Assembly (NCBI GenBank): GCA_016703765.1
Contig: JADJBL010000043.1
Span: forward strand, 1-16,815
Reading direction: 5' to 3'
DNA: 16,815 nt
From: Saprospirales bacterium
GTDB lineage: Bacteria > Bacteroidota > Bacteroidia > Chitinophagales > Saprospiraceae
Shown here: one piece after another, positions 8,390-15,157 of the stretch
Layout: every line of letters begins with the position of its first letter
How positions within the stretch are numbered: position 1 is the stretch's first letter
Notes under the pieces: generated by a model
The model's database searches: none
What the model saw: the letters and a program-made list of their open reading frames with translations, nothing else
Told to the model about the DNA's origin: nothing
Made by a program: the position numbers and the translations under genes

Positions 8390-8584
8390 TTATTTTTCGG
8401 TTTCGGCTTGCGCCGGCGCTTTCTTGCCGTCCTTCATTTCCACCTTCTCCACGCCTTTGGGCGCGGTGATGGCAGTAAATGAGTACTTGCCCCGCGTGTG
8501 TGCGCTGGCTTCGTAGGCGGCTTTCTGCGAGTCGGAAAGAAGGTACTCCCTTCCTGTGGTCTTATTCTTCGCTTTCCAGTTCAT
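8390..8584 (-). CDS. Small charged hypothetical protein
   Basis: This 64-residue ORF is intact and begins three bases after the TAA stop of the upstream gene (8588-8590). It starts MNWKAKNKTTGREYLLSDSQ, includes HTRGKYSFT and ends in a Lys/Ala/Glu-rich tail with PKGVEK. The same PKGVEK tail motif occurs in the upstream neighbour, suggesting shared ancestry of the tails or interaction with the same partner. It has no membrane segment or signal. The position just before the scaffold gene fits a small phage head-module accessory protein. No family is recognised. Confidence 0.6.
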   Translation of the reverse strand: MNWKAKNKTTGREYLLSDSQKAAYEASAHTRGKYSFTAITAPKGVEKVEMKDGKKAPAQAETEK

Positions 8585-8587
8585 CGC

Positions 8588-8935
8588 TTATTCGGGTTTA
8601 ATTTCTTTCGGGGGGCGGCCGAACGGCCCTTTTTTGGCGGGGGCGGCTTCTGCGGCCTTCTCAACACCCTTGGGAACCTTTGCGATCTTGTATACCTCCC
8701 AGCCCAATAGTTGGTATTCCTTGATCTGGTTGCGGGGGAACAGCCTCACCATGCGGTCGCCGTCACGGTCAAATTTCGGTTCAATGTCGGGGAATGCGCC
8801 CCGGCTTTTGCCGATCTTTTGTTGCTTTACGGGGACGGAAATAAACGGCAGCATTTTCCCGGTTGGGTTGCCGCTTGGGTCGAGCTGGAGTTGCTTCGAC
8901 TCTACAAACCGTTGGATATATTCTTCCGGCTTCAT
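8588..8935 (-). CDS. Small basic hypothetical protein with Pro/Lys-rich tail
   Basis: I take the start at 8935 (MKPEEYIQRFVESKQL), preceded by the leader CCAAACAAATAA plus an A-rich spacer. The longer in-frame start at 8974 would translate that leader. This gives about 115 residues. The body reads FISVPVKQQKIGKSRGAFPD and DRDGDRMVRLFPRNQIKEY, then GWEVYKIAKVPKGVEKA and a Pro/Lys tail (PAKKGPFGRPPKEIKPE). The PKGVEK motif recurs in the following gene. The domain before the tail has a compact alpha/beta look, and no catalytic motif is visible. Function is unknown; co-expression with the scaffold and capsid genes is likely. Confidence 0.6.
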   Translation of the reverse strand: MKPEEYIQRFVESKQLQLDPSGNPTGKMLPFISVPVKQQKIGKSRGAFPDIEPKFDRDGDRMVRLFPRNQIKEYQLLGWEVYKIAKVPKGVEKAAEAAPAKKGPFGRPPKEIKPE

Positions 8936-8958
8936 TTTGTGCTTATTTGTTTGGTACG
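8936..8958 (-). promoter_or_regulatory. AT-rich leader with CCAAACAAATAA before the 8935 gene
   Basis: CCAAACAAATAA plus GCACAAA precedes the ATG at 8935. It shares the core with the leaders at 4144-4172 and 7332-7360. This supports the start at 8935 over the upstream ATG at 8974. Confidence 0.42.
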
Positions 8959-8975
8959 CTTTCGCGTATTTCAAT

Positions 8976-8999
8976 GCAAAGTAAAACTATTTTTCACAA
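8976..8999 (-). promoter_or_regulatory. Weak candidate Bacteroidota-type promoter
   Basis: In the 87-base AT-rich gap after the membrane coiled-coil gene, the minus strand has TTG (8999-8997) and then TACTTTGC (8983-8976). This resembles the Bacteroidota -33/-7 pattern (TTTG and TAnnTTTG), but the -7 element is one base short and the spacing is tight. It could start a transcript for the scaffold and capsid genes. Confidence 0.28.
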
Positions 9000-9022
9000 C
9001 GTGCAAATTTTCAAGCCGATAG

Positions 9023-9424
9023 TTACCTCAGCGACTCGATCCAGGCTTTTTCCTGCTTCATGCGGTCGATGTGCTGCCGCGCCCGGATCAGGTACGGCAG
9101 GGCCTCTTTATACGCGTCCTGCTCCTGCCTTTCGTACAACAGAATCGCCTCGCTCGATTCCGGGCCATCGCCAAACCGGGACACGAACGAGGCTTTGGCG
9201 TTGCGGCTTATTTGCGCCTGTTCCGCTTTTTCTGTTTCTATCCAAGCCTCGTTTGCTGCGATGGAATCAGCCAGCACCCCGGACAAGGAATCGGCATGAA
9301 TGCGCCGGGCCTCGTTGGCCTGCTCTAAAGGTTGAAACTTTGTCAGATAGCAGACAAAAAAACCGGCTGCACCGCCGATGAGTAATGCGCCGGAAAACAC
9401 CAAAACCAATTTCAATATCCTCAT
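9023..9424 (-). CDS. Membrane-anchored coiled-coil protein (spanin-like topology, unproven)
   Basis: This intact 133-residue ORF has an ATG overlapping the tape measure stop as ATGA (9421-9424). Residues 4-28 form one transmembrane segment (LKLVLVFSGALLIGGAAGFF), followed by a charged helical region rich in Glu, Ala, Gln and Lys through the end (EAWIETEKAEQAQISRNA, AYKEALPYLIRARQHIDRM). One N-terminal membrane anchor plus a long periplasm-facing coiled coil is the topology of inner-membrane spanins (Rz type). It also fits other small phage membrane proteins. No overlapping lipoprotein partner (Rz1-like) or endolysin is seen nearby, so the lysis assignment is only a possibility. Confidence 0.62.
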   Translation of the reverse strand: MRILKLVLVFSGALLIGGAAGFFVCYLTKFQPLEQANEARRIHADSLSGVLADSIAANEAWIETEKAEQAQISRNAKASFVSRFGDGPESSEAILLYERQEQDAYKEALPYLIRARQHIDRMKQEKAWIESLR

Positions 9425-11865
9425 TTGGGCGTGATTATTTCGACAATCTTCTTCCTGCCTACTGTCGTCTCCCGCTTGATCGGGCTATCCAGTGGCGTGT
9501 CAATGGGGCGGGTTTTCCAGTACTCAATCATTTTCTCTGCCGCCGCGTCTGCTGCCTGTCTGTGAGCCGTTGCCATAATCAACAACTCCTGCTTTTTGGT
9601 CAACGTTTGAATTTTCCTTTCCGTTGCGTGGATATTCGTAATGATCTGCCCGATGGGACGCTGCCGGGCCTGCTCAGCCAGGGCGTGGAGATTCATTTCG
9701 TCGTATCGGCCCGCGTTGAGGTTTTGCAGGAATGTATCGTGCTTTTTCGATGGAGCGGACCCTATGAGCCATTCCCCACCCTCTGCTTCGTAGTACTTCG
9801 AGCCGTCCACCAACAGGGGCACCCCCCCGCGTTCGTGGCTTTCCCCTTCCAACTTCGCGCCTTTTCGGAGTTTGGGTACTTGCGAGAACCGCGCCGCATT
9901 GGCTTTGGCCTGGGCAAGGATGGAGAATATCAGAGCGATACCGGCAGCGGCAATAACAGGGCCCGCAATCGGGATGCCGGAATTGGCGGAAATGATCTTT
10001 GAAGCAGATAGGGCAAGTTCGCTTGCCTGGATGATCGAGTTAATGACCAATTGCTGGTTTGCGGCCTTGCGCTGAATAGCCAGGGCCTTTGCTTGCGCCG
10101 CTTCCAGTACTGCCCGTTCCGCATCCAAAGCGGCTTTGGCGTCGTCCAGGTTCGAGGCAAGCCCTTGCCGCCTCAAATCCCGTTCTAATTCCACGTCTTG
10201 CTCTAGGCTGGAAATGCGTTCGCGGCTGGCTTCGATCAGCTTGTTTTGCTGCTCCAACTGCGCGTCCACCGCCGCCTCCTGCATCTGCATGATGGAATTG
10301 AACACGGTTCCGAACGATTGCAGGATAAACGCGGCCTGCTCCTCGTTGAGGCCAAGCGAACTGAGCAACTTCTTTTTGGTCCGGTCGAATATCGAAAGCA
10401 GCGCATCCTCCTGCGATTTTGCCAGGGCTTGGAGTTGTTGCCCGGCCATGCGCTCCGAAAACTCCTGTATGTTCTTTCCGGCCTCTTTGAGGCCCTTGTC
10501 GGTCATTTCCTTTAGGCCGCGCTTCAATTCTTCGTCTATGGCGTTGAAAATAACTTTGAAGTCGTCCAGGAAGGTAGCGGGCAGTTCCGTTCCCGCTGCT
10601 TTTGCCGCTGCCATTAGTTCGGTGATAAACTTTTCCACCTCGGCTATGGCAAATTCGCGCTCCAAAACCAGTTTTTCGGGGTCGTACAGGCGAGATAATA
10701 GCGCCTTGTCGGTTTGATCGCCTAATTTCTCTACCAGTTTTGCGTATGCCTCTCAGGCTTCTTTTGAGTCGCTTTTGTTCAGCCTCGCGGCGCTTGCGCT
10801 CCTCCTCCAAACGTTTGTTGGTAATGTCCCGGCGTTGTTGCTCGGTTTCCCGTCCCAATGCCGCCAATGCAGCCTCAGCGGCCCTAACGCGCTCCAATGC
10901 CGCTACGCGATCCTCATTGAGTACGCCGTCCCGCTCTTTGGTTTCGGCTACCTGTTGGGCTACCTGAGCTATACCCAATTCCCGGCGCAAAACCTGGCCT
11001 TGGAGTTGTTCGTACTCCCGGATCGCTTGCAACCGTCTGCCGTCGCTTTTTTCCGTATCGGCTGCGATGGATTGGAGTAGTTCGATCTGCTTTTGCAGGT
11101 CTGCGTTTTGGACCCTTGCGCCCAACTCCATCTTATCCAGGGCCCGGATGACGTTTTGCAGGTCCGCTATCTCGTTTTTGGTGGCCAAGTACCTCATTTG
11201 TCCACTTATTTTGCGCTTCGGCCCACGTCGCCACGGCCCCGGTGTAATTCAGGCTCAGCATTTGGCCGATACCCTTTGCGAACAAGGCAGCGGTTTCAAT
11301 GGCCGGGATCATTGCCGCCTTCCATCCAACTATTTCGTCCTTGATGTTTTGAATCTTGCGCATAGTGCCGTCTACGTTTTGCCCGAACTTGACGAACACG
11401 GCAATGGCCCCGACCACGGCAGCGATAAGCCCGGCGATACCGGCGGCCTTGAGAACGCCCAGGGCTTTATTTAGGCCCCCGGCAGATGATGCGGTGCTAT
11501 CCATCTCTGAGCGTTTGGCGCGAAGTTTCGCCACCACATCGCCAAGGTTCACACCCAAGATGTTGACGCGGCGGGCCATGTTCTCCACGGCGTCCCCCGC
11601 TTTACTGCTTGACCTGGCCGTGTCGTCGGCGGCCTTTGAGGTTTGTTCCATTCTGCGGCCTCAACTTGCCCGTGGTACCCAATACATCCTTTAGAATTTC
11701 GTCGTACTGGTCGGCCGCTTTCCCGGCTTTATTGAATGCCTGGGTTTGCGCGTCGCCAATGCCTTGCACCTGACCCTCTATGTTTTTGGTCGTCTTTTCC
11801 AGTTCGGCCAGGGCGCGGCGAATCTCGCTGTCGTCAAATTCCGGTTTAAAAACTACATCTGCCAT
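9421..11865 (-). CDS. Tail tape measure protein (frame-broken into four ORFs)
   Basis: The span would encode about 815 residues. Segments are 11865-11602 (MADVVFKPEFDDSEIRRALA), 11651-11133, 11197 to about 10745, and the segment closing at 9421 (ending VEIITPK). Breaks are near 11657 (one extra base; KLR joins RMEQTSKAADD), near 11190 (joins LATKNEIADLQNVIRAL) and near 10745 (one missing G; SLRG joins AYAKLVEKLGDQ). Typical tape-measure features are long Ala/Gln/Glu coiled coils and two hydrophobic segments, around residues 138-160 (AGIAGLIAAVVGAIAVFVKF) and 630-660 (GPVIAAAGIALIFSILAQA). A C-terminal domain carries GESHERGGVPLLVDG and YYEAEGGEWLIG. It follows the chaperone-like gene by four bases, as expected. 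The tail here is inferred to be long and non-stubby. Confidence 0.78.
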
Positions 11866-11869
11866 TGCT

Positions 11870-12115
11870 TTACTGTTTCAAGTCTTTCAAATTCGCCTTT
11901 TGCGCTTCCAATCGGTCCCGCTGCTTTTTCTGGACACGGGCAAGGATTTCGTAGAACTGTATTTCTCCCTTTCGTAGCAGGCTTTCCTCGGTATATGGGC
12001 CCTGCTCAATCAGGTACTCGATTGTCAGGGCTATTTGTTCGGCGATTTCGGCGCGGGTATCTATTACCCTGCCGTCTGCGTCGATGCGACGGTATCCGAC
12101 GAAAACACCGCTTTC
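11870..12115 (-). CDS. C-terminal segment of, or small ORF after, the chaperone-like gene
   Basis: The frame is open from about 12198 to a TAA at 11870-11872 but has no ATG or GTG start. From 12115 it reads ESGVFVGYRRIDADGRVIDT, then RAEIAEQIALTIEYLIEQG, YTEESLLRKGEIQFYEILA and a basic end (KKQRDRLEAQKANLKDLKQ). It ends four bases before the tape measure ATG. The absence of a start codon and protein-like composition suggest it continues the gene above through a one-base indel near 12115 (AGCGCGAAAGC). That would replace the short end SSDTVASTQTAG of the other frame. It may equally be a separate gene whose start is damaged. Either way it belongs to the tape-measure-proximal tail chaperone region. 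Confidence 0.5.
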   Translation of the reverse strand, partial: ESGVFVGYRRIDADGRVIDTRAEIAEQIALTIEYLIEQGPYTEESLLRKGEIQFYEILARVQKKQRDRLEAQKANLKDLKQ

Positions 12116-12623
12116 GCGCTTTCCATTCGGGCCGAGAGTTCGAGAAATACCGAGATGTACCCCTCTACCATACTCAGCCCCAAGGCCAAAAAATCATTCT
12201 CCGAAAGGCCCGCTCGGTTCCAGTCGTCAATCTTCGACTGTTGTTGTTCGTCGTCGTACTGGGATAAGTTTTCGTCATCCCATACCACAAAAAAGGTACA
12301 ATACTGAAAAGCATACCCGTACCGCTCCTCGATCCCTCGACCACGCCCCGGCGCATATCATTCAAGACTAAGCCCAATTCCCGGAAGCGTGGCGATTTCG
12401 TCACCAGGGAATCCACGCACTCCTCAGCGCGCTTGAGGTTGTTGTAGATCGTGGCGAACGTGGCGTTCATGCCCAATACAGCGCCCATCTGCATCATCTT
12501 TGTGTGCCGGTAGATACCTACCCCTTCCTGTGGCGTTCGGATCGTGTAGCGGCGTCCGTTGGCCTCGAAAGACCGGACGAACGAGCCATCCGCGTTTTTG
12601 ATTGATTTTAACTCCATATCCAT
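12064..12623 (-). CDS. Tail assembly chaperone-like protein with internal -1 frame break
   Basis: The zero frame (12623-12174, 149 residues) begins MDMELKSIKNADGSFVRSFE, then GRRYTIRTPQEGVGIYRHTK, a helical region (LGMNATFATIYNNLKRAEEC) and FRELGLVLNDMRRGV. At 12288-12294 there is a T TTT TTG heptamer in the correct phase. Reading on in the -1 frame gives VPFFVVWDDENLSQYDDEQQ, SKIDDWNRAGLSENDFLALG and SMVEGYISVFLELSAR, protein-like to the end. The zero frame gives low-complexity sequence (TTTNNNSRR). Position directly before the tape measure gene is where phage tail chaperones lie (lambda gpG/gpGT). The frame change could be programmed slippage or a missing T in a homopolymer. It overlaps the preceding membrane-protein gene by 16 bases. 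Confidence 0.55.
12288..12294 (-). other. T TTT TTG slippery heptamer (candidate -1 frameshift site)
   Basis: On the minus strand the zero-frame codons are CCT TTT TTG TGG. The run forms X XXY YYZ with X=T, Y=T, Z=G in the correct phase for -1 slippage. A slip gives CCT TTT TTT GTG, after which the protein-like frame VVWDDENLSQ follows. The site lies in the chaperone-like gene just upstream of the tape measure gene. I did not establish a downstream pseudoknot. A missing T in a homopolymer would give the same picture. Confidence 0.4.
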
Positions 12624-12951
12624 TTATTGAGCGCCACGGCGGTAAGCATCGCCACCACCACAAACGCGAAATGATCGAAAAAGACCCACCCGTATGGGTA
12701 CAGAATCAAGTATCCCCATAAACTCACCTGCCCGGCGTGGCAAATAGCGCATTCATACAGGGGTTTTGATAGGGTGTATCGCCACCCTGCAAATATTCCC
12801 CTTCCGGGGCCCGGACAATCCAACGGTACAGGCGCGGGATGAATGCCAGTACCTCGCCCGGCCGGGTCAGCACCCCCGCGAATAGCGCCGCCCAAGCGCC
12901 AATTACCGCCGCATTAATCGCCGTCAATAGATACATCTTCACAGACTTCAT
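12608..12951 (-). CDS. Small membrane protein with CxxCxAGQ motif (frame-broken)
   Basis: The start at 12951 (MKSVKMYLLTAINAAVIGAW) overlaps the previous gene by 38 bases. The frame breaks near 12785, where one extra C in GGCG restores QGGRYTLSKPLYECAICHAG and continues VSLWGYLILYPYGWVFFDHF to WIWS at 12608, about 114 residues. There are two hydrophobic segments: residues about 7-26, and a C-terminal one (FAFVVVAMLTAVAL). Between them is CAICHAGQVSLW. I recall similar CxxC-x-A-G-Q-x-x-LW proteins in Bacteroidota phage tail clusters, with no known function. The CxxC could bind metal or form a disulfide. A holin is possible because of size and topology, but there is no direct support. Confidence 0.6.
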
Positions 12952-13496
12952 CCTCCACCGCCGGAGGGGTTACGCAATCAGTTGAAACCAGGAACTTCAC
13001 CCGAATATCCAGGGCGAAATAATCGAACGGGTACACCAAGGAAGTGCGAAAACCTGGAATAGGTGTACCGGGAAAATATGGATTGGTTTTTCTCCACTTC
13101 GCCCACGATCTCGATATATAATTTCGCGCCGGTATAGTCGCTATCAACTACTTCCATTACGCCCCGATCCTCCAACAGCGCCTTGATGATCGAAACCACA
13201 AACAGCCCGGATTTCCCCGCGTCGGTGTACCCCATTTTGGACAGGTTGACCCATCCCACGATCCGGAGATCGGCCAAGTAATTCATCCAAACGTACTTCT
13301 TTTCGAAGCTGCCGAACCGTACCGGGCCCTGTTGTTCGATGTACAGGCAGCAATTGTAGTTCTTATTCGGGACCAACTCCCAATACTTGCCCTGTCGAAC
13401 GCAGTCCACCACGTCGGCATCGGAGGAGATGGGAAAGACAAATTCGGCCTGTCCTTCTGCTCCGTACTTCGTCGCTGGGATGGTCAGCCCTGCCAC
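12914..13496 (-). CDS. Putative neck/tail protein, function unknown (frame-broken)
   Basis: The start at 13496 (MAGLTIPATKYGAEGQAEFV) is eight bases after the upstream stop. It contains FVFPISSDADVVDC, CCLYIEQQGPVRFGSFEKKY, LADLRIVGWVNLSKM, LFVVSIIKALLE and YTGAKLYIEIVGEVEKNQSI. At the T4 run near 13075-13078 one base must be dropped to give SIFPGTPIPGFRTSLVYPFD, then YFALDIRVKFLVSTDC, ending DVSIDGD at 12914. Restored length is about 193 residues. Its position between a gp10-like gene and the chaperone/tape-measure genes is where tail terminator or tail tube proteins usually lie. I recognise no motif that decides between them. Confidence 0.58.
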
Positions 13497-13503
13497 GCGG
13501 TCA

Positions 13504-13959
13504 TCATAGTCCTATTTGTCGCAGATGCTTTTGCACCCGCCGGTTATTCGCTTCTTGAGCCACTCCGATTTCGTCCTTGCTTGGCAGGAGAATGTTTCCC
13601 CGCTTCGCAAATTGGCCGTTTAGCTTGTCTTGGTTCTCGCTGTCACGGGGCCGGACGCTGAATCCCACTACTGCCTCTGTTTTCTTGTCGGCTATCGGGA
13701 ATATAGAGGCCCAAAGCCGCCCCTGTCGGGTAAAATCCACATACCGAATCTGATAACCCATTTTCACCCGCCCGGATTTAGCATAGGACGGCGTATAAGG
13801 CGGGAACATAGCCCCGGTGTAGTCCGTCCCGCTGGTCTGTATCCGGTTCTTGACTTGCGCCATAAGGTCGAACGTGATCCGCAGCGTTTCGGCTTCGCGG
13901 TTCGCGTCCAGCTCCCGGATGGCATGCCTCAGCTTCGCCTTATATTCGTCGGGGGTCAT
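13504..13959 (-). CDS. HK97 gp10 / virion-morphogenesis-like protein
   Basis: This intact 151-residue ORF has an ATG overlapping the restored TGA of the upstream gene (13956-13959). The body reads ETLRITFDLMAQVKNRIQTS, GAMFPPYTPSYAKSGR, GYQIRYVDFTRQGRLWASI, then DKLNGQFAKRGNILLPSKDE and a basic helix at the C-terminus (NNRRVQKHLRQIGL). The series of an early helix, R-I-Q-T-S-G, a PYTP loop, YVDFT-x-x-G-R-L-W and RGNILLPS resembles gp10/virion-morphogenesis (tail completion) proteins as I recall them from Bacteroidota phages. Such proteins join the neck to the tail or help complete the head. The resemblance is moderate and from memory. Confidence 0.58.
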   Translation of the reverse strand: MTPDEYKAKLRHAIRELDANREAETLRITFDLMAQVKNRIQTSGTDYTGAMFPPYTPSYAKSGRVKMGYQIRYVDFTRQGRLWASIFPIADKKTEAVVGFSVRPRDSENQDKLNGQFAKRGNILLPSKDEIGVAQEANNRRVQKHLRQIGL

Positions 13960-15100
13960 GCTTCGGGTGTTATCAGGGTGTATGGGGGATCGCAGGATAC
14001 ATCAAAAAACTGGTGTTTGCGGTACGACAGCCGCCCCACGCTGTAATATCCTTCCTCCTGCTCCCCGGGAGACAAATTCCGCTTCCTCCCATGTCGTTGC
14101 TGCCTTGTAATTCGTCGTATGCTATCGTTTTCTCGCTCATAAACGGGAGGTAAGCGAATACGGGCAGCCAGAAGTCAGGGACGCGGGGAAACTCGAATAC
14201 CGTCCTGGTTTTGACGTTGGATGAAAGTATTTGAGTCAAGCCATTGCCGTCTATGGCGGTTTCATTCTCCACCACGTCGTCCGGGTAATCCATGTACGCA
14301 TCCAGATAGGCCCATTGTTCGTATCCCGTCGAATAGATCACGTCTGCCGTGTCGATCTCGTTTTGAAATGTGATTTTGGCCCGGTTTGGCGACGGGTGCC
14401 AGTTATCGACGTTATACGGGGTCAGCAAGTACGTGCTGCAAGCGTCCGCAACCTCAAAAAACAGGGTGAAGTAGCTGGTTAGGTGACTTCCCCCGGCGGT
14501 CCTGACCACGCGCCGGAAACGATAGGTTTCGGTAGGGCCTACCCCGACATTGGGCACGGCGTAGGAGTTGGAGCCCACTTCGTTCCATGTAATGCCGTCG
14601 GTATGGAGTTGCTGGATGGATTGGTAGGTAATCGCCGTTCCTAGGGTGTCGAATGCGCCCAGGCTGACCTCGTTATCAGAACAGCCGGCAGCAAGCCCCG
14701 CGTTTTCGTACCCGGACAGGCTTTCCAGTTTCATCATCTCCGAAAAGTATTGGTTGCGGCCCGTGTCGAAAACCATAAAATAGAGCCCGCAGCCGACTTC
14801 CTGGCCGATCGGGGCTGTACCGAACCAGGTGTACCACTTCGTCGTCCCTGCGTCGTCGCTCACGCGGTCCATGCTGTCAATGTCCAATTCCCACGTCTCC
14901 GAGCCGTCGGCCTGCACCAGGTGCCACGTCTGCAAGATTTCGCCGCCGTTGATTTTGAGCTGGAAGGGTAGGAACGTTTCGGCATCGGCAATCACTCCAA
15001 AATCCGTATGGCCCCAACGGAAGCGCCATTGATCGCGGATGTTGTCGTATATGGGTAGGATATTTCCGGGGTTGACTGTCATTGATGCGGGTGTGTGCAT
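13956..15100 (-). CDS. Phage tail structural protein, about 381 aa (C-terminus frame-broken)
   Basis: The start is at 15100 (MHTPASMTVNPGN) or the internal Met at 15082; neither has a Shine-Dalgarno. The protein is beta-rich: YDNIRDQWRFRWGHTDFGV, FLPFQLKINGGEILQTWHLV, then TWELDIDSMDRVS, GCGLYFMVFDTGRNQYF and VPNVGVGPTETYRFRRVV. The printed frame stops at 13973 (YPAIPHTP). In the next frame the sequence reads EQEEGYYSVGRLSYRKHQFF, DVSCDPPYTLITPEA, and ends in a TGA at 13956-13958 that overlaps the next ATG. That junction supports a one-base error near the CCCGGGG run at about 14068. A second shift may lie near 14110. It follows a baseplate-like protein and precedes gp10-like, so a tail/baseplate role is inferred. 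Confidence 0.66.
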
Positions 15101-15157
15101 CCAAAGCTTTCATTGGCACTTTTTGGGTGCCTTCGCTGTATTCAACCACTCATTTCT

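Noticed and set aside
10040..10740. Continuation of the 385-codon minus ORF beyond about 10745 as a separate gene
   Set aside because: Past the break it becomes Arg/Gly/Pro-rich shadow sequence, while the alternative frame continues tape-measure coiled coil.
14877..15149. Minus-strand ORF of 90 codons at the start of the 15100 gene
   Set aside because: After its first 20 codons it is an Arg/Pro-rich shadow of the tail protein frame. It does not connect to a better start.
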